The notes: a model not told the origin generated them from the letters alone. Shown: positions 52,631 through 62,408, counted from the first letter of the stretch. The stretch is DNA of 64,000 nucleotides from Singulisphaera sp. GP187 (GCF_900129635.1 NZ_FSRB01000002.1:1082727-1146726), one strand, 5' to 3'. A program made the numbers and translations.

Positions 52631-53335
52631 ATGTTCAAAGCTCTGTGCACCCTTTGCGGGGCCCTGGTCGTTTCTAGCGTGAGCGTGGCCGGCGCGGCCG
52701 GAATTCAGGGAGATTACGTCGAGGCCCGCACGGCTGATGTTTTCACCGGCCCTTGTTTCTCCAATGCCGAAGCTTTCATCTATGGCAAGCAGGCGATCAT
52801 GGCCTGGAAGGTGACCGAAGGCGCGTACAACGGGGTTGAGCTCAACGGCTTGAGCGTCGCCGCGGCCCTGCAAGCGACGACGACTCTCTCCGAAGACAAG
52901 CCCGATCAGGCCAGCGCGGTGATCATCGTGGATGCCAACGCCAACCCGCGTCAGCGCGAGGCCTTGATCGCCATGGCTCGTGAACTCGGCGGCAAGCGGC
53001 TGGCCAACGTGGTCGTTGTCAAGTCGGCGCGGATCAGCCTGAAGGTCGAGGCACACTCGGTGGCCGATGCGGCGGAGACCCAAGCCGCGCACGGCATGCC
53101 GCACGCGCCTCGCGCCTCGTTCTGGGCCGCCAACCTGGCTCAGATCGTCACCCGTCCGCTCGACGAAGGCGACCACTTCTGCGGCAACGAAGTGGTGGCC
53201 TACACTCCGCTCTCCAAGGGCGTTGTGGCCGTGCCGGCCTACACCCTCGGCAACCAGTACAAGGGGCAAGGTCTGGAGTCGACCTGGGACGACCCGAACT
53301 GCCGCAGCAGCTATGTCGGCCGTTTCACGCTTTGA
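52631..53335 (+). CDS. DUF1326-like secreted protein
   Basis: A 234-residue protein with a signal peptide (ALVVSSVSVAGAAG). The mature start GIQGDYVEARTADVFTGPCF resembles the DUF1326 pattern (gDYvEvRsadVytGpCfaNaE), as do the following AIMAWKVTEGAYNGVELNGL and AVIIVDANANPRQREALIAM. I have no activity for this family. Three cysteines occur outside the signal (FTGPCF, HFCGNE, PNCRSS), and may pair or bind metal. The gene ends before a strong terminator. Its own ribosome-binding site, GGAGCAGG, lies eight bases before the ATG. Confidence 0.82.
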   Translation: MFKALCTLCGALVVSSVSVAGAAGIQGDYVEARTADVFTGPCFSNAEAFIYGKQAIMAWKVTEGAYNGVELNGLSVAAALQATTTLSEDKPDQASAVIIVDANANPRQREALIAMARELGGKRLANVVVVKSARISLKVEAHSVADAAETQAAHGMPHAPRASFWAANLAQIVTRPLDEGDHFCGNEVVAYTPLSKGVVAVPAYTLGNQYKGQGLESTWDDPNCRSSYVGRFTL

Positions 53336-53379
53336 GCCCAAGGCCGAGGTTCTCGGCCGATCCGGTTGACCCATGATGC

Positions 53380-53421
53380 GCCGAGGGGAGGCCCGATCCG
53401 ACCATCGGGCCTCCCCTCGGC
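53380..53421 (+). terminator. Strong intrinsic terminator after DUF1326-like gene
   Basis: An 18-bp perfect stem GCCGAGGGGAGGCCCGAT with a six-base loop is followed by GTTTTCG. It begins 45 bases after the stop codon. Confidence 0.85.
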
Positions 53422-53524
53422 GTTTTCGCGTTGATGACGCATCCAGCATGAGCCCATGTGGGACAAGGCGGCGGATTCCGCCGCACTGACGACTCCTCAA
53501 GACGCTTGAGAATCGAGACCCCTT

Positions 53525-54214
53525 ATGCGTTGGAACCGTGTTCTCGCCCTGGTCGGTTTGCTGCTCCCCGTCAGCGTTCAGGCCCAGGAGTTGTTCAAGC
53601 TGGAGCCGTTGAAGGAGGCACCTCCCGCGGCATTGGCCGGACCCATCAAAGAGGCGCTGAACGCCGAGGGGATTCGGGTCGTCGACGACCAGGGGAAACC
53701 GTATGCCGACATCTGGTTCCGCAAGGCGACTCCGGCCGCCGGCAAACCGGGCGGTCCTCAGGGACCGATCCTGTTTCCGACCCTCAAGACGGGGGAACTG
53801 ATCGGGGCGCTTCGATTCGCCGCGGAGGGGCGCGACTTTCGCGACCAGGCCATTTCCAAAGGGGTGTACACCCTGCGTTATGGGCTTCAGCCCATGAACG
53901 GCGACCACCTTGGCGCGAGCCCGTTCCGCGACTTCGCTCTGCTCTTGCCCGCGGCGAAGGACAAGACGCTCGGCGACCTCGCGCAGAAGCCGTTGCACGA
54001 AGAGAGTGCGGAGTCGGCAGGGACCAGCCACCCCGCGATCTTGATGTTGCTCGAGGCCCCTGAGTCGGCACCCAAGGGGGAGACTTCAATCGTCCACGAC
54101 GAGGAAAAGAACACCTGGGGCGTCGTCTCGACCCTGAACCTCGTTCCCAAGGGCGAAACCGCGGCGTCTCCGCTCCCGGTTCAGCTCGTCGTGATCGGCG
54201 TGGCGGCGAACTGA
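53525..54214 (+). CDS. Secreted protein of unknown function
   Basis: A 229-residue protein with the signal peptide MRWNRVLALVGLLLPVSVQA, probably cut after AQA. The rest is soluble, with segments GIRVVDDQGKPYADIWFRKA and KGVYTLRYGLQPMNGDHLGA that read like a beta-sandwich. The latter tract occurs, to my eye, in many planctomycete proteins without known role. It lies between a terminator upstream and the repeat element downstream and seems to be a single-gene unit. Confidence 0.75.
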   Translation: MRWNRVLALVGLLLPVSVQAQELFKLEPLKEAPPAALAGPIKEALNAEGIRVVDDQGKPYADIWFRKATPAAGKPGGPQGPILFPTLKTGELIGALRFAAEGRDFRDQAISKGVYTLRYGLQPMNGDHLGASPFRDFALLLPAAKDKTLGDLAQKPLHEESAESAGTSHPAILMLLEAPESAPKGETSIVHDEEKNTWGVVSTLNLVPKGETAASPLPVQLVVIGVAAN

Positions 54215-54640
54215 GCGCCCGGCTTCCCTTGCATTCGAAGCGTTGATTGTGACGGAACGTTCCTGGTTAAGCTTCGCTGAGCCCGTCATGACCTTATAAA
54301 TGATTGGTAATCTGACGGCGGTCAGGATCGTCCGCAATCCCTTTTTTTTTCAACGACCTGCCAGAGAGTGAGGAATCATCCTCGTTCCCACGGTCCTCCG
54401 CTATGCCTTACCCACAAGTCGTAAGTCGTTAGCAATCCGGAGGTTACGGAAGGGGGCTGTGGCCCGAGCTGGATGCCACAACTGGAGGACTCTCAAGCAC
54501 TTGCGCCGATGACCCTCGCTGGACACCGGGCCAGACCCCCCACTTGTGGGTAAGGCATAGCGGGGGACCGTGGGAACGAGTTGCGAGAGGCTTCCTGGCC
54601 TGTATCGGGTTGTTGTTATTTTTGCTTTTGACGAGGTTGC
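54215..54640. other. Intergenic region holding a MITE-like element
   Basis: There is no gene here. A run of ten T lies at about 54343-54352, and a 200-base element with inverted ends fills 54381-54580. Confidence 0.6.
54381..54580. mobile_element. MITE-like 200-base element with 39-base inverted ends
   Basis: The left arm (54381-54419) and right arm (54542-54580) are inverted copies of 39 bases starting CTCGTTCCCACGGTCC, with one mismatch. The 122-base middle has no open frame of note. There is no transposase and no clear target duplication could be judged by eye. The arm ends match the 13-bp palindrome at 4979-5007, so the two may belong to one family. Confidence 0.65.
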
Positions 54641-56116
54641 ATGCCGCTCCCCTTGCTGTTCGCCCTTTTCCTGGCCTTTGGGCTCGAGTCGGCAGGCCCG
54701 TTCCATCCCCTGACTCAGGCCGAGCTCGGGAGCCGGGTCACAGCCGTGCTCGGCCTGGTGGCGTCGGTCTCCCTGGCGTCGATGGGGGTCGGCCTCTGGG
54801 TTTCGAGTCGGGTAGGGCGTGCCGGGAACGCAAGCCAAGCGCTGCGCCGTGGGTATTCGCGGTGCGCTCGGATTCTCGAGATGGGTATCCTGGTCAGCTA
54901 CAGCGCGATCATTCACCAGTGGCAGTGGCCTCGCGTGGTGCGGACCGCGCTGGGAACCGGTTCCGTGGCCGTCGTTGAGGAAGCCCTGATCCTGCTCCCG
55001 TTCGTCCTGATGCAACTCGTGAGTTGGTGGGGCCTTTATCCCGCCGAGAAGAAACTGCGGGCCGGTTTTGGAGTGACCCGGACGACCGGCCGTGGCCGTT
55101 ACGTTCTGCTCCGGGCGCGGCAGACCCTCGGCCTCGTGCTGCCGGTCCTGGTCGTGTTCTCGCTCGGGCAAGACCTGGTGAGTCGCCAATGGCCGGGGCT
55201 GTCGGCCAGCGCCTGGGCGTTGCCGCTCGAGGTCTGCCTGATGGGCGTGCTCGTCCTGGTCCTCTCGCCGGTCTTCATCCGGCTGGCCTGGCCGACCCGG
55301 CCCCTGCCCCACGGGCCGTTGCGCGAACGCCTCGAACACCAGGCGCAGCGGCTTGGCTTCCGCTGCTCCGATATCTTGATCTGGGATACCGGGCAATCGG
55401 TCGTCAACGCCTGCGTGACGGGATCGTTGCCCCGGTTCCGCTACGTGCTCCTGACCGATGCCCTGATCGACTGCCTCAACGACCACGAGATCGCCGCGGT
55501 CTTCGGCCACGAGATCGGTCACATCGCGCATCGCCACCTACTCTATTTTGGCTTCTTCTTCCTGGGGAGCCTGGGCGTGTTGGCATTGCTGGGCGAGGCG
55601 ATCGACCCCCCCTTGCTCGCGCTCTCGAACGTCCTGGGGGGCCAGGCGCACCCGATCCTGGCCACGATCATCCAGGCGGCGATGGTCCTGCTCACGGCGG
55701 GTCTCTACTTCCTCGTGGTGTTCGGGCATGTTTCGCGTCGTTTCGAGCGGCAGGCGGACGTCTTCGGCTGCCGAGCCGTCTCGTGCGACCAGGTCGAATG
55801 CCCGCCCCACCACGACCTCGATCGGCTGCCGGGCCGAGCCGCGTCGGCGTCCGGACTCTGCCCGGTCGGGATCCGGATCTTCGCCAACGCGCTGACGAAC
55901 GTCGCCAACTTGAACGGCATGGAGTTCCAGACCCGATCCTGGCGGCACGGCAGCATCGCGCGACGGATCGCTTTCCTCGAAGGGCTGGAGGGAAAGCCCG
56001 AGGCGGTGACCCGATTCCAGTCGGGCGTCTCGCGACTTCGGGTCATCGTGGCCTTCGGGTTGATCGCGGCCGTCTTGATCGCGCTGGCGACCGGCTCGGT
56101 CGAACACTTGCGTTGA
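54641..56116 (+). CDS. M48-family integral-membrane metalloprotease
   Basis: A 491-residue protein with six to eight hydrophobic helices and the zinc motif HEIGH near residue 290 (AAVFGHEIGHIAHRHLLYFG). The third zinc ligand is probably the Glu of RRFERQADVFGCRAV. Its layout, with a soluble catalytic part between membrane helices, resembles HtpX or Ste24-like M48 enzymes that degrade misfolded membrane proteins. The N-terminal 200 residues with five helices are longer than in HtpX. It lies 60 bases after the MITE-like element and its promoter must be in or next to that element. Confidence 0.85.
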   Translation: MPLPLLFALFLAFGLESAGPFHPLTQAELGSRVTAVLGLVASVSLASMGVGLWVSSRVGRAGNASQALRRGYSRCARILEMGILVSYSAIIHQWQWPRVVRTALGTGSVAVVEEALILLPFVLMQLVSWWGLYPAEKKLRAGFGVTRTTGRGRYVLLRARQTLGLVLPVLVVFSLGQDLVSRQWPGLSASAWALPLEVCLMGVLVLVLSPVFIRLAWPTRPLPHGPLRERLEHQAQRLGFRCSDILIWDTGQSVVNACVTGSLPRFRYVLLTDALIDCLNDHEIAAVFGHEIGHIAHRHLLYFGFFFLGSLGVLALLGEAIDPPLLALSNVLGGQAHPILATIIQAAMVLLTAGLYFLVVFGHVSRRFERQADVFGCRAVSCDQVECPPHHDLDRLPGRAASASGLCPVGIRIFANALTNVANLNGMEFQTRSWRHGSIARRIAFLEGLEGKPEAVTRFQSGVSRLRVIVAFGLIAAVLIALATGSVEHLR

Positions 56117-56294
56117 ACGCCGGTTCTGGCGGGCCGACTCCACGCCGGGGCGCTGCTCGGCGAATGGGGGCTCCGGCTTGAGGAAAAGTCAGGCGATGTG
56201 GCTTTGTCGGTTGGACTGACTTTGGTATAGTCCGCGGACATCTTCCGGACCCGGACAAAGGACGTGTCCGCCCCGCGACAAGGAGGTCGTCGCC

Positions 56295-57923
56295 ATGCCT
56301 CAGTGGCCCATCCGAGTCAAGTTGATCGCTGGCTTGACCTTGGTCGTCGGCATGATGCTCACCCTCATGGGCGGGTCGATCTTCGGCCTGCACGCGTTCC
56401 ACGCGAGCAACCTGAAACTGGTCGACCAACTCCACGAATTGGGGGCATCGAAGGAACTGCTGCAAGTCGTCGTTCCGCTCGAGAGCATGGGGGACATCGA
56501 CACGCCGGCCGAACGGCTCGAGCTGGAAACCAAGGTTCACAAAGCTCAGAAGGCGTTGCTCGACTATCACACTTGGCTTCGCAAGAATACGACCCAGGGC
56601 AACCGCGCCGACGACGGCCGCGACGAGTTGGGGCTGGCCTTCCTGATTGACAGCGACCTGACGGCGATCCTGAACGAGCTGAACCAAGGCCCGCCGATCG
56701 AACCGAGCCTGCCCGGGACGACGACCTACCTGGCCCGTCACCCCGAGGCTCAGCCGATCGCCGTGGCCGGTTCTCAGGACCCGCTCAGGCTCAGCCAGAC
56801 GATCGCGCGGCTGAACCATCGGGTGATGGAACTTCCGGACATCCTCCACCGCGATTTTTACGCGGTCCTCACGATGTCGAAGAACCAGTATCAGACCAGT
56901 CGGGTCATCGTCTGGACCTCGGCCCTGACCGTGATGGGGATGCTCTGCGGACTCTCCGCCCTGTTTCACCGCTGGGTCTTGTACCCGGTCCGGCTCTTGC
57001 AACGGGGGGTCCGTCGCGTGGCGCGGGGTGGCTTCGACTATAAGATCGACCTCAAGACCGGCGACGAGATGCAGGCCCTGGCCGAGGCGTTCAACGACAT
57101 GACCGCGCGGTTGAGCGTGACCTATGCCGATCTCGAACGCCAGGTGCATGAGCGAAGCCGTCAGCTCGTTCGATCGGAACAACTGGCGGGGGTCGGGTTC
57201 CTGGCCGCGGGGGTGGCCCACGAAATCAACAATCCGTTGGCATCGATCGCATTCTGCTCCGAGGCGCTCGAGAACCGCCTGGGGCCAATGCTCGACGCCC
57301 ACGAGGGCGCTGACGCCAAGGTCGTCCGCAATTACTTGCGAATGATCCAGGAAGAGGCGTTCCGCTGTAAGAACATCACCGAGAAACTGCTCGACTTCGC
57401 GCGCTGCGCGGAGATTCAGCGGGAACGGACCGACATGGCCGGCCTCATCCAAGGGGTGGTCGAGATGATCCGTCATATGGGCAAGTATCGCGGGAAACGG
57501 ATCGTCTTTCAGCCGCGTGAGGCCGTCATGGCCCACGTGGACAGCCAGGAGATCAAGCAGGTCGTCCTGAACCTGGTGGTCAACGCGCTCGATTCGATGG
57601 AGCCGGAAGGCACCCTTCGGATCGAGATGCGTCACGCCGAAGGGATGGCGGAATTGGTGTTCGCCGACGATGGCTGCGGAATGTCGCCGGAAGTGCTCGA
57701 GAACATTTTTGAGCCCTTCTTCACGAAACGTAAGGTGGGCAAAGGGACGGGGCTGGGCCTGTCGATCACGCATCGGATCGTCAGCCAGCACCAAGGGGAG
57801 ATCATGGCGACCAGCCCCGGTGAAGGGGCGGGCGCCACGTTCATGGTCCGGTTGCCGATTCGCCCGGCCGATGACACCCCTCCCGAGTCGGCGATGGCTT
57901 CCAAGAATCATCGCGCGGCCTGA
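56295..57923 (+). CDS. Sensor histidine kinase with HAMP domain
   Basis: A 542-residue protein. It has an N-terminal helix (GLTLVVGMMLTLMGGSIFGL), an extracytoplasmic sensor of about 170 residues, a second helix near 205-225, a HAMP linker (VLYPVRLLQRGVRRVARGGF), a HisKA domain with the phospho-accepting histidine in GVAHEINNPLASIAF (near 309), and a HATPase domain with VVLNLVVNALDSM, FADDGCGMS and GKGTGLGLSITHRIV. GGAGG lies 11 bases before the ATG. It is followed after 82 bases by an NtrC-type regulator, with which it surely forms a two-component pair. The signal sensed is unknown. Confidence 0.95.
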   Translation: MPQWPIRVKLIAGLTLVVGMMLTLMGGSIFGLHAFHASNLKLVDQLHELGASKELLQVVVPLESMGDIDTPAERLELETKVHKAQKALLDYHTWLRKNTTQGNRADDGRDELGLAFLIDSDLTAILNELNQGPPIEPSLPGTTTYLARHPEAQPIAVAGSQDPLRLSQTIARLNHRVMELPDILHRDFYAVLTMSKNQYQTSRVIVWTSALTVMGMLCGLSALFHRWVLYPVRLLQRGVRRVARGGFDYKIDLKTGDEMQALAEAFNDMTARLSVTYADLERQVHERSRQLVRSEQLAGVGFLAAGVAHEINNPLASIAFCSEALENRLGPMLDAHEGADAKVVRNYLRMIQEEAFRCKNITEKLLDFARCAEIQRERTDMAGLIQGVVEMIRHMGKYRGKRIVFQPREAVMAHVDSQEIKQVVLNLVVNALDSMEPEGTLRIEMRHAEGMAELVFADDGCGMSPEVLENIFEPFFTKRKVGKGTGLGLSITHRIVSQHQGEIMATSPGEGAGATFMVRLPIRPADDTPPESAMASKNHRAA

Positions 57924-58005
57924 CGCCCGAGATTTGATAATATTCTGACACGAAGGTGGGGAACTCTCCCCGATTCGGTTGAGTCTCACGGAGGAGACCT
58001 GTCTC

Positions 58006-59415
58006 ATGGAGAAGTCCCACCAGGGTGGCCTCAGAATCTTGTTCGCCGACGACGAGGCTCACCTGCGCGACCTGATGCAGATGGAGCTTCCGCGCCTCGG
58101 CCATGAAGTGACCGTCTGCCCCGACGGGGCCTCGGCCTTGCGGGCCTTGGAGAAGGGCTCGTACGACGCCGCGCTGCTCGACCTGCGGATGCCCGGCATG
58201 ACCGGCATCGAGGTCCTCGGCAAGATTCGTCAGCTCAATCCCGACACCCAGGTCATCATTCTGACCGGGCACGCCACCGTCGATACCGCCGTCCAGGCGT
58301 TGCGGCTGGGGGCGTTCGACTACCTGACCAAGCCCTGCAAGTGGGCCGAGCTCGAGGTGATCCTGAGCCGGGTCAGCGAACGCCGCGACCTGACCAACAA
58401 GGCGGCCGCGCTCGAGACCCGCCTGAAGAGCGCGGAGGGGTCGCCGACCCTGATCGGCGAGACCCCGTCGATGCTCTCGGTCCGCCGCCTGATCGACACG
58501 ATCGCGCCGACCGACGCCAGCGTGATGATCCTGGGCGAGACCGGCACGGGCAAAGAGCTGATCGCTCGCAGCCTGCACGACAAGAGCAAGCGCGCTACGC
58601 ACAGCTTCATCCCGGTCAACTGCGGGGCTTTGCCCGAGAACCTGGTGGAAAGCGAACTGTTCGGCCACCGCAAGGGGTCGTTCACCGGCGCGGACACCCA
58701 TCGCAAGGGGCTCTTCGAGGTCGCCAACGGCGGCACCCTCTTCCTCGACGAGGTCGGCGAGCTCGATAAGAGCGTTCAGGTCAAGCTGCTCCGGTTCCTG
58801 GAGTCGGGCGAGATCCGCCGGGTCGGCGAGAACGACCCGTTCCGGGTCGACGTTCGCGTCCTGTGCGCGACCAATCGCGACCTCCGCGAGATGATCGAAG
58901 CGGAACAGTTCCGCGAGGACCTGTTCTTCCGGGTCAACACGTTCGAGATTCACCTGCCCCCGCTCCGCGAACGCAAAGGGGACATCCCCGCGCTCGCACG
59001 CCATATGCTCATGCGATATGGGTCGCGCCGGGCCGACCTCGACACGGCACTGACCCCCGAAGCCATCGCCGCGCTCCAGACGCACGATTGGCCGGGCAAC
59101 ATCCGCGAGCTGGCCAACGCGATCGAGCGGGCCACGATCCTCTCGGGCGGCGGCCCGATCTATCCTGAGCATCTGCCGACCCAGGTCCCCTCGCGGCGCT
59201 CGTTGTCCACCATGGCGTCGTCGGCCTCAGCCTCGGCGGTCGCCGGCCCTCATTTCCAGATTCCCGACGGGTCGCCCACGCTTCGGGACATCGAGATGAA
59301 GTACATCCAGGTCATTCTGGAGAAGCACAACGGCAATAAGCCGGCGGCCTCCAAGGAGCTAGGCATTAGCCTCAAGACCCTCTACAATAAGATCAATCAA
59401 CTTCAGCAAACCTGA
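58006..59415 (+). CDS. NtrC-family sigma-54-dependent response regulator
   Basis: A 469-residue protein with a receiver domain (acidic pocket Asp15-Asp16, phospho-acceptor Asp59 in LLDLRMPG, Lys in YLTKPCKW), an AAA+ sigma-54 activation domain, and a Fis-type DNA-binding helix at the C-terminus (ASKELGISLKTLYNKINQL). In the AAA+ domain the Walker A is GETGTGKE, and the sigma-54 contact loop reads GSFTGA rather than the more common GAFTGA, a variant seen in other active members. The start is set by GGAGGAG at 57990-57996, ten bases before the ATG. It should turn on sigma-54 promoters in response to the kinase just upstream. No candidate sigma-54 promoter was found nearby. Confidence 0.96.
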   Translation: MEKSHQGGLRILFADDEAHLRDLMQMELPRLGHEVTVCPDGASALRALEKGSYDAALLDLRMPGMTGIEVLGKIRQLNPDTQVIILTGHATVDTAVQALRLGAFDYLTKPCKWAELEVILSRVSERRDLTNKAAALETRLKSAEGSPTLIGETPSMLSVRRLIDTIAPTDASVMILGETGTGKELIARSLHDKSKRATHSFIPVNCGALPENLVESELFGHRKGSFTGADTHRKGLFEVANGGTLFLDEVGELDKSVQVKLLRFLESGEIRRVGENDPFRVDVRVLCATNRDLREMIEAEQFREDLFFRVNTFEIHLPPLRERKGDIPALARHMLMRYGSRRADLDTALTPEAIAALQTHDWPGNIRELANAIERATILSGGGPIYPEHLPTQVPSRRSLSTMASSASASAVAGPHFQIPDGSPTLRDIEMKYIQVILEKHNGNKPAASKELGISLKTLYNKINQLQQT

Positions 59416-59464
59416 GCGCGCAACCAAGGCGACCCGGGCCGGCGCGCGAGTGGATGAAAACTCG

Positions 59465-60196
59465 ATGCGCACCACCTCGCTCCTCAAAATCCTCGGCGCC
59501 TTGCTGCCGGCCATCTGTCTCGGTTCCGTCGGGAGCGCCGAGGCGCCCCCCGGCGGCCGCCGCGACGCTCAGGCGGCCCTGAAACCCTACGGTTCGCTCG
59601 TGGGCAAGTGGCGCGGCTCGGGTCAGCCCGAGCGTGGGAAGATCAAAGGGGCCTGGCGTGAAGAGGCGTCCTGGGCCTGGAAGCTTAGCGCCGACGACGC
59701 GGCGCTCGAAGCCACGATCGACAAGGGCAAATACCTCAAGTCGGTCGTGCTCCACCCTGGTCCCAAGCCGAAGACGTATACCCTCGCCGCCACCCTGGCC
59801 GACGGGTCCTCACGGACCTACCAAGGGGCGGACAACGGCAAGAAAGCACTCGTCCTGACTGCCGATGGCGCCGGTGACGGGGTCCGCCGCATCACCCTCA
59901 CGCCGCTCCACGAGACGCGTCTCTTGATGAAGCTGGAGGGGCAGGACCCGGTCAACCGGATGTTCTATCAACTCGGCGAAGTGGGGTACACCCGCGACGG
60001 TGTCGCCTTCGCCGCGGGTGAGTCCGGTCCGATCTGCATCGTCACCGAGGGGCGGGGAACGATGACCGTTTCCTATCAAGGCAAAACCTACCACGTCTGC
60101 TGCTCCGGCTGCCGCGACCTCTTCAAGGAAAACCCGGAAGCCGTGCTGGCCGAGGCCGCCGAACGCGAGCGTGAGAAGGCCAAAGAGGCGAAGTGA
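59465..60196 (+). CDS. Secreted protein with C-terminal YHS-like metal-binding domain
   Basis: A 243-residue protein with a signal peptide (LLKILGALLPAICLGSVGSA). The middle is about 130 residues of beta-rich sequence (LVGKWRGSGQPERGKIKGAW). The C-terminus resembles a YHS/TRASH metal-binding domain: a cysteine in SGPICIVTEGRG and a pair in YHVCCSGCRDLFKENPEAVL. These are usually copper or other soft-metal sites. A GTG five codons upstream is an alternative start. It is convergent with the thioredoxin-fold gene. Confidence 0.75.
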   Translation: MRTTSLLKILGALLPAICLGSVGSAEAPPGGRRDAQAALKPYGSLVGKWRGSGQPERGKIKGAWREEASWAWKLSADDAALEATIDKGKYLKSVVLHPGPKPKTYTLAATLADGSSRTYQGADNGKKALVLTADGAGDGVRRITLTPLHETRLLMKLEGQDPVNRMFYQLGEVGYTRDGVAFAAGESGPICIVTEGRGTMTVSYQGKTYHVCCSGCRDLFKENPEAVLAEAAEREREKAKEAK

Positions 60197-60244
60197 CTCA
60201 GGACGATGAGTCGACTTTTGTCGCCTTGAAGAGGTGACCATTTC

Positions 60245-60270
60245 TACCCAGGGACGCAAGTCCCTGGGTA
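60245..60270. terminator. Hairpin between convergent genes
   Basis: A perfect 11-bp stem TACCCAGGGAC/GTCCCTGGGTA with a four-base loop (60245-60270) lies 49 bases after the YHS-like gene and beyond the restored stop of the thioredoxin-fold gene. No T-run. Confidence 0.55.
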
Positions 60271-60366
60271 CAAGACAAGATGAAATCTGAATTTGTTATT
60301 GCGGCCCCAAAAGGGCGACCGTCAGCGCTGGCCCACGCGTTTGACAGTCGCCCCTCGTCCGAACGC

Positions 60367-62135
60367 TCAGGGCGTCTCGGCTTTGACCGGGACTTGCACG
60401 GCGTGCCAGATATTATGGTCGGCGTCGTCTTGCACCAGGGCCACCACGGCCAGGTCGTCGAGATCGAGGGGCGGCAGCGGGTGCGCGAAGGCGCGACCGC
60501 GGGGGCTGCTGGGATACGCTTCGAGGTAAGCCTCCTGGCTCTTGCGGAGCTCGGCGAGATTGACGGTCGTCTCAATCGCCGCTTTTCCCTGTTCGAGGGG
60601 CTTGCCCTCGACCCCGCCCGGGAAGGCGCGGACGACGTTGTGATGGAACCGTAGCCTGTTGCCCCCGGGTATCGGACTGACTCCTCGACCAGAACCAGGC
60701 GGAGCTTCGGCTTGGGTTCTTTGGCGGCGTCTTTGTCCTTGTCATCGGCGCCATCGGCCTTGGGCGCGGCGGGTGTGCATGTGGCCTGGGCGTCGATTTT
60801 GATCTCATCGCCGGCGCGGGTGGCGGTGAGCTTGATCTCGCACCGCTTCTCCGCGTCGAGCGCCGGCTCGATCACCTTGCGGTAGTCTTTGTATTTGCCC
60901 TCGGCGCCCGCCATCGAGCCGCCACCGCCGCTTTGGCTCTTGCCATTGAAGAAGGTTGAGGGTGTGCCGCGTACCTCCGTACCGTAATAGGTCTGTCGGG
61001 CGATGGTGTCGGGGCTGGTCAGGGGGTCGGGGCCGGGGATGTGCAGGTGGTGCTGCAAGCCGATGAACTCGGACGGTTTGTAGGTCTTGAGCAGGGCATC
61101 GAACGCGACGTCGGCCGCAACGCAAGGCGGGCACTCGGCGCCTGTGAAGATCTCCATGAGGACGACGCGGGTCCCCTTGCCATCCGGGCGGCCCGCATAG
61201 GTCTCGGGCTTGAACGGGGGCACTTTTTCGTGGTACTCGGCGTCGAGCTTGGTGTCGATTTCCTTGATACGGCTCTCCGCCTCCGCGGCGATCTCCTCCT
61301 TGCCGGCGAGTCGAGCCGAGCGGGCGAGCAAGGCCACGAGATTGCCCCGGAGCTCCAGGGAAGCGTCGGCCGGCAGCGCTTTGACCGCGGCCTGGCCCAA
61401 CTCCGTGGCGAGCGCAGCGTAGTCCTTCTTGCCTTGCAGGGCTTTGAGGGCACGCGACTGGACCTCGCCCGTCCACTCGGCCCCATAGGGCTTGGCCTCG
61501 TCGCTCCACTTCTCCACCTGGGCGCGGACCTCATCCGGCCCGAGGCCGGCGGCATCGGCCCCGCTCAGGAGCAACTCGTAGGCCGCGGCGTTCGCCGGGT
61601 GGCCGGCGTTCTCCTTGATCAACTCGAGAACCTTGGCCGTCCGTTCCTTGGGGTCTTTCACCTCCTGGACCTGGGCGACCTTCTGGCGAATCGGTGAGTT
61701 CGCCAGATTGGCCACTTTCTTGGCCTCGGTCTTCTCGATCCGACCGGGATAGCCTCGCCCGCGGAACTGGATGTTGCCTAACCCTTTCGTTCGGGCTTTG
61801 TCCAGGACGCCGTCGAAGACCAACGGCTCGCCCGCTTCGGGAAACCGGATCGTGATCTGATCGCCCTTGACCGTTCCCTCGGCCTTCTTGATCGGTCCAA
61901 GCATCGATTGGGCGCTGGTGACCGCGCCGGCAAGATTCCCGTCGGTCGCTTTGACGTCGAAGATCGCGAACTCGTCTTCGCCAAATTGCATGATCACAAG
62001 CTTCCATGCGCCGGCGACGTCCGGCGCGTCCGCGTCCGCGTCTGCCTCAGCGAGTGCGGCCAGGATCGGCCGCGCGCCCGATCCGCCGATCAGGGTGAAT
62101 AAGCAAGCGATCACAAGAGCCGAAATCCGGTGCAT
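60367..62135 (-). CDS. Secreted thioredoxin-fold protein, frameshifted near 3' end
   Basis: The protein starts with a signal peptide (MHRISALVIACLFTLIGGSG), then an extended N-terminal region and a thioredoxin-like CPPC site in IFTGAECPPCVAADVAFDAL near residue 315, with a cis-proline-like TEVRGTPSTFFNG. In the frame as read, the sequence turns into a basic, low-complexity tail after VRYPG. Adding one base in the run of five C at 60662-60666 restores GNRLRFHHNVVRAFPGGVEG and a stop at 60367, giving about 589 residues of normal composition. Either the assembly lacks a base or the gene is mutated. The unrestored frame continues to 60198. Its neighbour is the convergent YHS-like gene, and the two may share an oxidative or metal-related role. 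Confidence 0.82.
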
Positions 62136-62289
62136 GGGACCTCCCTAGAGGGGGTGAAACGAGGTGCCTGGTCGTTCCCCAAACCATGGGGACGCTACGA
62201 TAGAGAGTAGTCAACGCACCAATCAAATTGCCAAAAGATTATTGGTGGTCCGTGGGTTGGCCGCGGCGAAGCCTCGAACGAACGCTTGC

Positions 62290-62317
62290 TTGAACTGAAG
62301 CGGTGGGTGCTTATAAT
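62290..62317 (+). promoter_or_regulatory. Promoter of small coiled-coil gene
   Basis: TTGAAC (62290-62295) and consensus TATAAT (62312-62317), 16 bases apart, lie about 90 bases before the start codon. Confidence 0.65.
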
Positions 62318-62408
62318 AGAACCGTCCTGATGATTCCCCCCCCCGTGGTGATGCCAATCGGTCGGCCTTCACCAACGCTGCATGTCCCAAATCGAGGGGG
62401 GAATTCCG

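Noticed and set aside
54401..55537. A 378-codon minus-strand frame across the MITE-like element and M48 gene
   Set aside because: Antisense shadow of the M48 protease; the sense frame has HEIGH and membrane helices.
56206..56231. Promoter TTGTCG-N16-TATAGT before the histidine kinase
   Set aside because: Spacing is acceptable but the -35 is weak and similar matches occur by chance; not strong enough to list.
57924..58005. Sigma-54 promoter in the kinase-regulator gap
   Set aside because: No GG-N10-GC pair with the usual TGGCAC/TTGCA context was seen.
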